A stretch of 64,000 bases of DNA, from NCBI RefSeq assembly GCF_901709675.1, contig NC_051108.1:7114631-7178630 (forward strand), given 5' to 3'. Shown in pieces: positions 11,146-22,525 of the stretch. The stretch comes from Syngnathus acus (taxonomy: Eukaryota > Chordata > Actinopteri > Syngnathiformes > Syngnathidae). Below the pieces are notes generated by a model. The model was not told the DNA's origin, searched no databases, and worked only from the letters and a program-made list of their open reading frames with translations. Numbering within the stretch: position 1 is the first letter of the stretch; each line of letters opens with the position of its first letter. Both the position numbers and the translations under genes were made by a program.

Positions 11146-14100
11146 CTGGACAAAAGGTAGGAATCAGATTTTTTTTTACAAATCTTTAGCTTAGCAAAAA
11201 AATGGATCAAAAACTTGGCTCCAAGTCACTCTCACCTGCAGGTCCTCTCGTTGAGCTCTAGTTGGCGTTCTTTACAAAACTCGTCCGTGTGTTTGCAGGA
11301 GCAGCGGCAGGTTTGCGGATCCTGCACGAATAAATGCTTCCTCCTTTCAGAGCAGGGCTTGCAAATACTAGAGTGAGACAGACAGACAGACAGACAGATC
11401 CGGGGAAAGGAAGAAGAGACTGATGAGGATTATCAAGAGTGCTGAATTACCGCAGCGTGAAAACGGTCACCCTCCCTCGGGTCATACGGCCCAGTTTGCC
11501 CTTCCAAGTGTTTGCGTGGCATGTGACAGTCTGGCTTGTATTGCACACTGGCAAAAAACGCACGTGGGTCGCCTTCACGCCCCCTTGAAACCTTCATCTT
11601 TCACATGTCTTACGTTAGTGCGACATTCAGTGACCGAGCTTGTAACTCAATTCACTTGCATAGCAAATCAGTTTTCCCCCACGGAAATTAGTTCAAATGC
11701 CAGATAGCCATTCCAATATATTATGTTATTAATGATGAAAAATATAAATAAAAAATAAAACCTAATGTGAAGAAGAGTCGAGAATCTGCTTTTTGCAGCG
11801 TTAGGACATTTTATTTTATTGTCAAAAAGATGGAAGGACTCAGCTACTCCATTGCTTCACATAGCAACGACTAACCAACAATTGCACTTGAGACACAAAA
11901 TGGCGGCAGAATTGTTGCGAGACAAGCGCTTGCTCGGCGACTCAAAAGCAGTGTTTGATACACAATCGCTTTCGATTACAAATTGCCCCTAGCAGAGTGG
12001 AAAGAAAGCAACAGATAGCCATCACTCATATCTCGTGACATAACAAAAGTACCAGCATTGTGCGAGGGGGCACCTAAAAAAAGATGAAAAGCACATAAAG
12101 GGCAACGGAGACAGAGACGAGACACAGCAAAGCGACACAGACTAAACACGCTGATTACGATCCCGCTGATAGCGGCGCGGCAACGACAACAGCCAATGCG
12201 TTTATTCCTGCTCGTCCGTTATCGCCCATCTGAAGTTGAGACCTTCCGAAGAAAATGTACCTTTTACTTTTCTTTCATGATTGTAGCAGTTGGGCGCGGC
12301 GTACGGAAAACCGTTTGAGCCTTTACGACGATTGATTAGTCTTGATGGGTGAGATGGATTAAGTTAGCGGTTAGCAGCGTCTGACAATGTTAGCAAGACA
12401 CGGAGAGGCGTGAGATGACGGGGTGCTAGCGTGACGGGCGCGTTAGCGACATGCTAACGGACGGGGTGCGGGTGTAGTACATTAAAAAGGACAAAGGAGC
12501 TCTTCCCAAGCCATCTTAATTACGAGAAGCACGACACTCAGGTGCAGGTAGGCGGAGAAGGCGGAGCTGACATACGAATCGCCAATTGTTAAGTCTCGGT
12601 TTTTCTTTCGCTTTCGTTTTTGGCATTTAGCTGGGCCTCGCCGGGATTGTCTGCAAGAGAGAGCACAACAACGCAGAGAGAGAGAGTCTGAGAGTGAGGG
12701 AGAGAGTGGAGCGCCGTTTTACTAAAAAAAAAAAAAAAATCGTCAAAGCGGCGATATTTATTTTTAGGTTACGGTTGAACTGAATGTTTGAAAAGCACTG
12801 AAAAAGTACAGGCGTCATTTTCCCCAGTAAAGCTATTTTGTTTTGTGGGAATTCGAATAAACGATGTCACTGGTAAAGATTCTGAAATGCGCGCAAAGAA
12901 TGCAACCTCCCGTCGGCTGTTTCCCACATCAATAATAGAACGTCGTGGACCTAAAATGTTCCGTGCAAAGATGAGCGTGCGAGCCATTTACTGTTTTGTT
13001 TTATAAAACAGTAAATAAATACATAAAACTCCCCACATGGATGAAAAATAATAAATTTCGTCCGGACCACATCAGTCAACTCAAGTCTTAACATTGTTAT
13101 TGATTCAAAGCGCAACACAATGGGAACAAGCTCATAAAGGATTAGAGGCTTACAAAGGATGCACCTGGGGCTTTACATGTGCGCCTTTTGCTGACTGGGC
13201 ATTTTACTCCCAAGCATGTAAAGACCCTTTAATGAAACTTCTGAGGAATTTGATTTTAACATGCAAGATTTCTGCCTCTGGGAATAGCCCACAATCAGGA
13301 GAAATACAAAAATGCAACAAACTAGCATCATTTGCACATCAGACCACAGCTATTTGTACACAGAATCCAGCAACACACAATCCTTGATTTTTGCTGCACT
13401 AAATGTGACTGTTAAACTGAACTATGTTGATTTTAATGTAATGCTAATAGAAAATACGTCGCTTACAACTCGCTACCATCATTCCACGATGATAAATATC
13501 CGTCAATACATTTCTTGGAAGGCTGCCTTTAAAGTCTAAAAGATTAAATTGTACAACATACCGCGGTAGATTTATCATTCTGCTCCTAAATCTGTCCTTT
13601 GCCGTGTGTTTACATGAACGTTTTTCTTCCTTGGCGGAAAAATTTGTTATGATATGACAGAGCCGATGGTCTTGTTTTGACTAATTACGAAATCCGGTAT
13701 ATTTTGGCACCCAGTGCTTAGCCGCTCCTCCCGACCTCTCACATTGATGACTTGAGTCACACTACTAAAAAAACAAAACGAAAAGTTGAATGACCGCCAG
13801 TGCGTCGTCTTTGTCGACCGCAGGCCACTGCGGGACAACTCGTAAACAATCAAGAGGAGGTTAAAGAGGAGGCCCCTCGACACTATACGACAACTGGCCT
13901 TGTCTAAAGCGCAAACAAATGCAACCGCCACCGATTTTTAACAAGCGCTCAGGGAGTCGTTTTAACGGGTTTTAGCGGCTTCTGGTGCCAGCGGAGCGAC
14001 TTACGCAAACGTCATAAAGCGAGGCGGCTCTTCAAAAAGACGCCGCTATCTATATCATGGCGAGTAGACATCTGAGTAGCAGGAGTTAAATGGATGTAAA

Positions 14101-17100
14101 GGAGGGCAAGAATGTAAATAGGAGATACGGCCAGGCGGAGCAAAGGCATCAAGGTCAGGCATGGTGAGGGCAACAAACTCGTTAAGAGTCACTTATTTAC
14201 CGGAGGTGTGACGTAAGCCACCTGCACGGCTCAGCAATGTAGGCTTTTGTTAATGGTAACAACAAGATGGATAACGCACCGATAATCGATTAATCGTGTC
14301 TTGAAGCTTTTGAGGCGAAAAGGAATGCAGTACCTTGTAGCACCTTCAGAGGCGCTGCTGAGAGAGAACCGCAATAATTCTGCTCAATACCCCAATGGCA
14401 TTCAAAACAGGAGTTCAGAACATTTATAGCTTCTCCCATCCATTTGAAAATAAAATTATTAATAATTACAGTTATTTTTCAGTTTAAAATTCGCTTACTG
14501 TACAGTTTAAGGTTTGACAAGCCTGCAAGTCAACCAGCATTGAAAAAATTACTGTACGGCTCGTGTTCCACTTTGTAGGCTGGAGGGACAACGAGTCAAA
14601 ATGGCTGCCCCCGAGAGAGAGAGGCCGACTTTTGTTTGCCGCAACGAGATCGGATCTCTGTTGGCCATTCAACTCAAACATTAAGCTTCACAAGATGCTC
14701 TGTAGTACTCACTTTTCTCGCAGCTCTTTCACTTCTTTCTTTAACCTGAAAGCAGGCACACAACAAAATGTGTTATTAGTTACATCTGCGCATGGTCAAC
14801 CTCCCTAAACTTTGCCCAACTCGCTTTCACTTTTAAATGACCCCGACTTCACAAGTGACGGGGCACCGGGGTGCTTGAGTGTTGTTTCACGGATGCGTAC
14901 GCACACAATAGCAGCTCTGAGCGCCTCTTGCTGATAATGCTTTGTGGTGCAATCTCTCGCTGGGCAAAAGTATGAGGAAAGGTGCCGTTTCATTCTGCGG
15001 GGTCACGCACTGCGCAGACATTTTGAAACTTTTTTTCGGGGGCAGAAATTGCATTTCATCACCATGTTTTCATGAATGTTGTTCAAGTTGTTGGTCAAGC
15101 CAACTACGAGGTCTGTGTTTGGCTAACTTCCTTATTGCCAGACGACAAGTATGGTGGCCCTCAAGGGTAAAAGTAGAAATAAATAGCAATGGTGCGTTTA
15201 ATGGCAACCTGTCCCAATACTTTTGTAATTGTAGCGAAGAGCGCTGTTTTGCTACCTTTACTGAACTTCGATTTTAAATAAAAAATAATCTCATGTCACC
15301 CCACCAAACAAAAATGCCGCAAAAACCTAGCACAGCTTAATTATGTTCTTTTTGCCATCTAGTGGAAAAGCTTTGAATTGTTTCACGATACATCGCTAGC
15401 ACAGATAGAGAGATCCATCATTTGCAGTACATAAGTTTCAAAGCATTGGAGGGAAATTGGATAATTTGACCGACTCAGAGGACAAGCCTCTCTGGAGGAG
15501 GTGAAAACGTATCTCACAGCTGCTTGAAAACTCTGGAAAAGACTTCAATGGTTGGAAAGGAGACTTCCGACTGAATCGTTTCCTCGCCTTGGAAGATAAC
15601 GAGACGGCAAAACCATATTTAACACCAAACGTGAAGAAGCAGAAGGAACGCGGAGAATTTGGCCAGCAGCTGCACTAATGCGTCTGCGTGCGATGGAATG
15701 ACGATAAGCTGGCGCACATGTCTACCGGGATATGCTTCAACCTGAAGCCGGCTTTTTTATCGCCAGCCAAGAGGAGGAAGCAGACGATAAGAAGATAGAA
15801 ATCTAGCAGACCTGTCAAAATTGTCCACAGCAGGCAAAAGAGGATTTGACATTTCTTTTGGATGTCCCCCCCCCAAGACATTCACATTTATTGTGTGTGC
15901 GTGGATTGTTTCTTACCTACACTCGCACGCGCTGTGTTCCGTAAAACTCATGAAGATATCATTTTGTTGTCTTTGGGTTTTTATTCTTTTGATCTGTGAA
16001 GAAAAATACACAAGGGTTAGTTAGTCAGCGGAGAAAAGTTGCAAAAGCTACTTATGGTCATTTGTTGTTTAATCCAAAAGGATCCAAAATAGATCCAGAA
16101 ACACGCTGGAGATACTTTATGGGCTGTTGTCAACAAATTGTCGAGACGATAATTGCCTTGTTGAAAAACCACATGCAAAGCGGCTCCTCGTGCCAAGACT
16201 AAAATGATGATTCAAGCACAGTGATCTACAAAACTACCAGAGTCCGCTCCCACTCCCAAAATCAAAATGGCTCCCCAAAGGATAACCAGTGAGTGAGTTG
16301 TCTGACCTCCATGGTCACGTTATAGCTGGACGTGGGCATGCACTGCAGCGTCTCGTCGTTGCAGCAGCCGGCGCAGCGCGTCAACACCACGCACGATGGG
16401 ATGAAGATGTGCTCCACCTCCTCGGGGTACTCCTGCAGGATCTCCACCAGCAGCTCCCGAGGCTTACACAAGCTCTTGTTGTACACCTCCATCAAGGGGA
16501 TCACTGTGGAAGGGAAATTGGCAAATTCAGTACTTTTGAAAACTTAGCTAGCTAGCTAGCTATGTACACCTGTTGCCGTTCATGCGATATAATTACGATC
16601 AATTCTTATGTTTTCAGTATATAAATATAGTGGACAGACTGTTTTGAGACATTTTGGTTTAGTGGTGTGCTGAGATTTTGTGTACTAAAACTTTGGGCCT
16701 TAGCTTAATAGAAGTTAGGAAACACCGAGTGACTTCAAACAAAAGCATCAATAACAAACGCTATCAAGCTTTTATCAGGGCTGTCGAACGTCTCGTTTTA
16801 ATAAAGGCCAAATCGCAGTTAGAACTGGTTATGACCGCCATAAAAATGAAGAATAATTATTACATAATTGCCCCCTGCGTTTTGGATAATCACCTGGCAC
16901 AAGACTGGTTATTCCCAGGTTGCCGCATCTCAGTATTTACATACAGACAAAATTATTGAGACAGGTAGCTGTTAAACTTTCGGAAAGCAAAACTGTGGAC
17001 TTCCCGGATGGTTATAACAGCTTCCACTCTTGTGGGAAGGCTTGATGGGGATTTTGGACTGCGTGTTGTGGGAACGATTCAGAATTTCATGTTCAACCTG

Positions 17101-19349
17101 AAAGACGGCCTACTGGCTCTGCTTGTCTGAAGTACGGAAAACTCATCCAACTAGACAAAAAAAAAAGATAGGCAGCTTACGGGTGTAATCAGTGGCCATT
17201 GCAGTCACGCCAATTAATGAATGACTTGAGTAAGAGGTTCACATCAACACTTTTGCCCATATGTAAATCTATCAACGGCAGACCAAACGCTCAGCTCGTC
17301 CCGAGACACACATTTTGGACTTGCAGCTTCCAAGCTATCAATTTGAGAACAAGTGAGCGGAAAACAAGCTTCGAGACCGCCAATACAAACACGACGCCGA
17401 TGCCTGACGAATAACTAGAAGCTCCCCCCCCAACTGACTCTTCCAAAATCGGATTGAGCAATGCTGGGATTGTGAAAGCGGGGGAAAAAAGGATGACATT
17501 ACATTCCTTTCTATAAAAGTGAGTCTGGTCACTGTAAGATTTCCCTCCGCCTAACCTCAGACATGAAAAAAATGTGGGGGAAAAAAAAACGTTCAAATGT
17601 CTCTATTATAGGCCTTTGAGTCAGGGGGAGAAGGTGGCCACCGGGGGGCGAGAGTGTGCCTGTACCGTGTCAAGGTGAGACATCACATATAGGCCTCTCA
17701 CACACACACATCTATTCTCTCATACAAACACATGAACTCTCACACACGCACACACTCACATTCGCTCACTTGATACACTGGCACAATCACTCACGTGCAC
17801 TATCACACACTTTCACAAACTCTCAGTCTCGCTATCTCTCATTCACAGTCTCACACATTCCCCCAAAACACGCATTGACATTTCCCAGCCTGTCCTATAG
17901 GACACCTACCGTCATGTGGACCTCTTTGCGTTTCCCTCGGTAATTGGGCACTCTGCAAAAAAATAAAAAATAAATAAATGGGAGCAAAAGTGAGTTGTGC
18001 AAGGCCTTATTGCGTAACATCTATTCACATTTGGTGGTTGAACCCCTTAAAGGGCAAAAAAAAAAAAAAAAGAAATTGATGTATTACAGTAGTAAATCTA
18101 ATCTTTGGACAGTAATGATTGACACAGCACATAGGGGCAATGTGACCTCATCTTGGCACTGAATGTGGCAAATTCTTTATAACCCCGTGTGCGCGGCAGT
18201 TGCGTCGATTTCGTAACCTTTATGGACTTCTGGCTGCATTTGTTCCCATTAAAAGCTGGTAAGAATGTCAACCAGCCACCTCACCGTCACCCCCTTTCAC
18301 TGCTTTGCTGCATGTGTGTGCATGTGCATGCGCGTGTGTCTGTGCAGTGGCACCACACAAAAGGATTACTGGCAAGTTTCCATGAGTTTGCAATACCTCG
18401 CTCATGTTGCGTGAGACGGCACCATTCAACCCCAATTGGACTTAATGAAAAAAAAAAAAAAAGTCATTCCTGTTGAGGGGATGTAGAGCCCGCCCCTTCC
18501 GGGTGGCGTGAGGCAGGGAGAGAGTAGGGGTCTGGCTGGGAGAGCCCCCCCCTCAAATAACCACCCACCAACCCACTCACTCAAAACATTGGGAAGAGTG
18601 TCAAGCTAGGCAAGGGCAGGATGCCCCTTTGCAATTTTGGGGTGCGGATGTGGTTAAAGGGCCTTAATTATATCACATGGTCATTTATATTTTAAAAGAA
18701 GTGTTCTTATTGTATAGAATTGTTTTTTCCCATTTTCTGTCTTTGATTGAATGTCTCACACTTCTGACCTATGACCAGCCAGTACAGCTGGCAAAGTTCA
18801 TTGAGTTCAGACATTTTTTTTTTTTCTTCCCAAAGTAATTTTCAAAAATGTTAAAACTTTAAGAAATTATTTAATTAGAAAAAAATATATATCTCAAATT
18901 TCAGTGACTATTAAACGAGGCTTGATATAATAGATTTATTTTACATTATAATAATACATACATACATAGAAAAACGATTTAATTGACAACTCCTGAATTA
19001 TATTAGGTGGGAAAAAGGGACATGTGACAAATAAAAATAAATATCACTATGTCAAAAACGAAATGAGAGAGCAGCATAGGTTGCTATTTTTATTACATTT
19101 ATTGTATATTTTTGTTTAATTTAATAAAAATTATATCCCTAAACATAAATGATAATATATTAAAAGTCCCTAAATTATTCAGAAGCAATGCTTCATATGT
19201 TGGCAATTTGTTAAAGGGCCAACAATGACCCTGCAAGGTCAAGTGACGCGTTTCCTTTTTTCTTTTTCCCATTTTTTGACCCACAGTGTACTCACCTTGA
19301 CAGCCGACAGCGTCAGAAATAATAGTGTCAAACTGTCAATAAAGTTCAT
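11124..19349 (-). CDS. vegfa: vascular endothelial growth factor A, 8 coding exons
   Basis: Secreted cystine-knot growth factor that binds VEGF receptors on endothelial cells and drives angiogenesis. Coding exons in transcript order: 19296-19349, 17910-17952, 16307-16503, 15917-15993, 14713-14745, 12576-12650, 11236-11367, 11124-11145. All internal junctions are GT/AG and the phases join without a stop, giving 633 nt (210 aa) with every exon included. Residues 1-18 are the start of the signal peptide, 33-124 the PDGF/VEGF domain with eight knot cysteines, 135-160 a basic heparin-binding segment, 160-204 the second heparin-binding domain, and the end is CDKPRR. Skipping exon 6 keeps frame and gives 185 aa (VEGF165-like); skipping 6 and 7 gives 141 aa (VEGF121-like). 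Exons 3, 4 and 7 have the same lengths as I recall for human (197, 77, 132 bp). Teleosts often carry two vegfa copies; I cannot tell whether this is vegfaa or vegfab. Confidence 0.97.
11236..11367 (-). CDS. vegfa: vegfa exon 7, heparin/neuropilin-binding domain
   Basis: Exon of 132 bp coding [17 protein letters not shown] and ending QLELNERTC with a split Arg codon. Eight cysteines form the C-terminal heparin-binding domain of VEGF165-type isoforms. Acceptor CTCTAG, donor GTGAGA. Confidence 0.97.
11378..11399 (+). repeat. (AGAC)n in vegfa intron 6, next to exon 7
   Basis: Five AGAC units about 10 bp beyond the exon 7 acceptor; on the transcribed strand this is a GTCT-rich tract immediately before the splice acceptor and may act as its pyrimidine-rich region. 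Confidence 0.85.
12576..12650 (-). CDS. vegfa: vegfa exon 6, heparin-binding
   Basis: Exon of 75 bp that begins [19 protein letters not shown] and ends with a split Ser codon before a GTATGT donor. The KCQKRKRKK stretch matches the basic QKRKRKK core of mammalian exon 6a, which retains long VEGF isoforms on heparan sulfate. It is in phase for inclusion or skipping. The extra Cys in the basic patch is unusual. Transcript use cannot be judged from the genome. Confidence 0.88.
14713..14745 (-). CDS. vegfa: vegfa exon 5, basic linker
   Basis: Exon of 33 bp coding [11 protein letters not shown] and two bases of the next codon. In mammals this short exon carries the plasmin-sensitive linker present in most isoforms and is, as I recall, 30 bp, so this copy is one codon longer. 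Acceptor CTGCTTTCAG, donor GTGAGT. Confidence 0.9.
15917..15993 (-). CDS. vegfa: vegfa exon 4
   Basis: Exon of 77 bp completing the VEGF domain: it begins [12 protein letters not shown] and ends [12 protein letters not shown] with the last codon split AG/. The CEC pair supplies the final two cystine-knot cysteines. Acceptor TTCTTCACAG, donor GTAAGA. No start or stop of its own; identified by homology and phase. Confidence 0.95.
16307..16503 (-). CDS. vegfa: vegfa exon 3, VEGF homology core
   Basis: Exon of 197 bp beginning [20 protein letters not shown]. It contains the VEGF signature [17 protein letters not shown], six of the eight cystine-knot cysteines and an N-glycosylation site NVT at the same place as the human NIT site. 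Acceptor CCACAG, donor GTCAGA. The RCAGCC motif has Ala where human has Gly. This is the strongest single identifier of the gene. Confidence 0.98.
17695..17870 (+). repeat. CA/CT-rich degenerate microsatellite in vegfa intron 2
   Basis: Irregular CACACA and CTCACA units over about 170 bp, ending 40 bp beyond vegfa exon 2 on its donor side. Confidence 0.85.
17910..17952 (-). CDS. vegfa: vegfa exon 2
   Basis: Small exon of 43 bp coding [14 protein letters not shown] plus one base. It lies between a TTTTGCAG acceptor and a GTAGGT donor. It covers the end of the signal peptide and the poorly conserved mature N-terminus. Support comes from phase (0 in, 1 out), which joins exon 1 to exon 3 exactly, rather than from sequence conservation. 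Confidence 0.88.
19296..19349 (-). CDS. vegfa: vegfa exon 1, signal peptide
   Basis: Encodes [18 protein letters not shown] and ends AAG before a GTGAGT donor, phase 0, at the position where human VEGFA exon 1 ends. The hydrophobic core TLLFLTL marks a secretion signal. It is a few codons shorter than the mammalian exon. The ATG is chosen because its MNF start matches VEGF-A and the hydrophobic stretch follows immediately. Confidence 0.93.
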
Positions 19350-20160
19350 GGTGTTGTCAAATCCAAATCCGGGCGAGGTGTTAGAATCCGCGGCGGTGCT
19401 GGCGGTGCGGTCGGTGGAGGGAGGAAGGCTTCACGTCCATCAAGTTAGCATTTACAAGCAAGGCTGTTAAAACGGGGGTCCTGGTCGGTCCGTGGGTGCC
19501 GCGTCCATGTCGGTGGCGGCGCACAAATTTAAAAAAAAAAAAAAAAAAATCCTCTTTGCGCCCCAAACTCTTCTGTCGAGCGATCCTCAGGGGCGGGGGG
19601 AGGGGGTTCGGGGGCCACGGTGGAGTGGGGGGTGGAGGTTACTATCCACACATTACACACAAACACAGAGAGGCTCGATCCGGGACGTCTCACATGGTCC
19701 CGCGGCAGTGCGCTTTCCCGCAGTGACCGAGTGGCAACATTACGCACTGAATAATAATCCCATGCTTGTTGCGCCAGTGGCAGTCAGCCCGCCGTTCGCA
19801 CCGCTCTCCCGTGCCTCCTTCAAGTCGAACCCAAGTGACGTGAGGAAGGCAGGCCGCGTCCGCTCCGATCTGGCGTTTCCTTTTGCGCGCACCAAAGCGG
19901 AGTCAGATGATCATCCAGGAAATCGGGACGCGTCCAGCTCTTGAGCTCCAGCTGCACTCCACAGTGCCTGTGCGTGCATCTGCGTGGGTGCGTGTGTGTG
20001 AGTGCGAAGCGGGCCGGCCATGATTGGTGCACGCACGGTGGGGCGTGGCTTGTTCAAATCTTGCGTTGAGCCCCTCATTGAGCGTCGACCCTTGTGATTG
20101 TGCTTTTAGTGACGTGAATGATAAATGCGCACATCGAGAGGAATGTAGCATGCAGGTGAC
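19350..20160 (-). promoter_or_regulatory. vegfa: vegfa 5'UTR and proximal promoter region
   Basis: GC-rich, CpG-containing stretch directly upstream of the vegfa ATG, unlike the AT-rich surroundings. A CACGCCCC GC/GT box and an ATTGG/CCAAT box lie together at 20018-20050, and no clear TATA box is present. VEGF-A genes usually have a long GC-rich leader. The transcription start is not located. Confidence 0.45.
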
Positions 20161-21367
20161 AAAAAAACCACCTGTCTACATTTTCCGGATCAATACTATT
20201 GAGCTATCCTGTGGTACCTTGACTTGTTTAATTTGCTCCGTGCAAGCTTATCATCCATTCCATTCCAGCCCTTACAGAATTAAAAAAATGATGGCATCCC
20301 TCAAGTCTCACTACTCGGGCATTTCAATTTTACACGCAGGGGTTGCCTCCCATCCGTAGAACTACAACCAGATTTTACACTAAGTTGAAAATAATATTAT
20401 TGTTCTATCAATAAAGGCCAGGAGACATTCAGGACAGCTCGATCTTGGCAGGGGACTGAGGTATCCGAGTGCCATTCTAATTATAAGTCTTGATTATAGC
20501 ATTGCTATAACAATTAAGCTAATAATGCCCTTTTGAGCAGCACTGACAGTAACTTTGTTCATTGCTCGTCTGTGCGTGTGCGCGTATCGGCACGTAGTCC
20601 AGGCACAAAGTCTGACACCCACATGATGAGTCTCGCTGCGACTTCCCCTTTTTTTTGTTGAATGGGGCTTCTCAATGATGGCCCGCTCAGAATGAGCCAC
20701 CTGTCTTCTTTTTTTTCTTTTCTGGCAACAGCTGTAGGAGGAACCGTAAGAGGAGTTCCAAAGTGATGACAGATGATGAGCTGCATTTAAGTGTTAATCG
20801 TAGTTAAGGGCTGACGTGCGCATTGACACACTTGAGATTTGATCCTATAATTCCCTGGTTACATAGCATGAAGACTCTAATGATCAAAAGTCCCATTGCA
20901 AATATAGTTTACCAAACAGCACTACTGATTTGGCAGGTAGATTAATTTAACACAGCAGCACGGAGAGGCTAAAATGTAACTCGACCAAAAAAAAAAAAAA
21001 ACCTTAATGTTCTCATGCACGTACTTGAAGCAGTGCTGCCAAGAAAACTACTTTGAAATGAAGAGAATATAAATCAATACAACTGAATGGAGAGGCCTGA
21101 ATGCTTCCAAGGTGTCTCCATACAGTGGTGCAGCCCTCTGCTGGCCAAACTGGTCACTGCAGTTCTTATCATGAGGCCAATAGAGCAGTGACAGACTGTG
21201 TGATGATGACACACCACGGCTGTCTGGCTTCAGGTATTCAAATGACTAGAATCCGAACGAAACTCATCAAACAATCTTGAGATTAAGTTGAGCTTTGACG
21301 CCGTGATTCTGCTTTCCCGAGATTTCCTGCAAAGCATTTGCGGCCTTTTTTCTGGAGGTAGCGTACA
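20161..21367. other. intergenic upstream of vegfa
   Basis: No coding exon seen. Contains the candidate hypoxia element at 20591-20596 and an A15 run near 20987-21001. It may hold distal vegfa promoter DNA. Confidence 0.5.
20591..20596 (-). promoter_or_regulatory. candidate hypoxia response element
   Basis: On the minus strand this reads TACGTG, the HIF-binding core found in the VEGFA and EPO hypoxia elements. A CACAG ancillary-like motif follows about 16 bp downstream. It lies about 1.25 kb upstream of the vegfa ATG, a plausible distance. Such a short motif occurs often by chance. Confidence 0.3.
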
Positions 21368-21375
21368 CACTAGAC

Positions 21376-22246
21376 CAGGGGTGGGCAAACTTTTTGACTC
21401 GCGGGCCGAACTGGGTTCTAAATTTGGACCGGAGGGCCGAACCAGGAGCAGATGGACGTAGTGTTTGTGTGAAGTAATATAAGCGACCTGTAAAGGTCAT
21501 TGCATAAAAGATTTTGGCCTTTAGTAGGTAGTAAAGCATGGATATTCCAAACAAGTTTTTTGAAAACAAATGCATTTATTAACAGCATTAAAAAAAAAAA
21601 AATCACTAAAAAACTGCTATCAGTGATTCTCATAAAATACGACACTATTATTATGAATAACAGTCTCCATCACTTCAGTGCCTGCAGGTCAGATTAATGA
21701 AAAATGTTTATCTTATGAGATCACATCAAACTCTTAGGAGAGATCCGTTTACCTCGATCTGTGACGGGTTGATGTGGCTGAACGTCACGTCGCGTACGTC
21801 GAGCCAAATTGGCCACTCTTTTAACATTCGGCACTCACTTCTTTTCTTCGGGCCACTCATTTTAATGGAAGGATTCCAGGGGAAGGTTTGTGGGTGGCTT
21901 TAGCGTCAAACTGTATCTGAAAGCTCAGCGAGCGAATTACAAGAATGCTGTCGTCACAGCCCATGCTCTAAATTCGGGACTGATACAAATAGAGCGCGAG
22001 TGCGCCATGTCCGTACTACTGAGTACGTACGTACACGCACTTGTGAGTGTGCACCGAGCTTTCTGACACGGCTTCCGGTAGTAAATGCGCAGGCGAGTGG
22101 TTCCCCATCTACTGGGGAAACGCAGTCATTGCAGGCAAAATGACAAAAAAAAAGTTTAATAATACAATTAATTCAGGGTTGGCGGGCCGGATTAAACGGT
22201 CCCGTGGGCCGGATGTGGCCCGCGGGCCGTAGTTTGCCCACCCCTG
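21376..22246 (-). mobile_element. non-autonomous hAT element, copy 1
   Basis: Begins CAGGGGTGGGCAAACT and ends with its inverse AGTTTGCCCACCCCTG. It is flanked by a perfect 8-bp duplication CACTAGAC (21368-21375 and 22247-22254), the hAT hallmark. 871 bp. Minus-strand remnants of a transposase start (MSGPKKR) are visible near 21860. About 80-90% similar by eye to 28491-29716 but internally shorter. Confidence 0.93.
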
Positions 22247-22458
22247 CACTAGACAGATCGAGAAATAGTATGAAAAATCAAAACGTTACATAACAAGCAT
22301 TAAATGCTTGTCTTTCAGCAGTGAGCCCGGAGAAACAATCATTGAGTTATTTCCAGATGAATACAACCCGCAAATTTATAGTCTTGATTTGGTCGACTTG
22401 CAAACGTTGATATTTTTGCGCATGTGGGAGCATGTTTGTTGTTGTGTCTCTACAGTAA

Positions 22459-22525
22459 ATTCAAGATTCAAGAGTTTTTTATTCGCCATGTTTGAGCGTG
22501 CCAAACAAGGAATTTGACTTCGGTA
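22459..22525 (-). repeat. LINE-type 3' tail fragment
   Basis: A 67-bp segment nearly identical to 39151-39215. On the minus strand it ends AATAAAAAACTC with repeated TTGAATC units, like the short tandem tails of L2/CR1-clade LINEs in fish. The family is inferred from the tail only. Confidence 0.5.

Noticed and set aside
16289-16555. Plus-strand open frames across vegfa exon 3
   Set aside because: They are the antisense of a conserved exon; the minus strand carries the VEGF motif with correct splice sites.
19492-19944. 150-codon plus-strand frame opposite the vegfa leader
   Set aside because: GC-rich 5'UTR sequence gives long chance frames; it contains a lysine run from poly-A and no domain.
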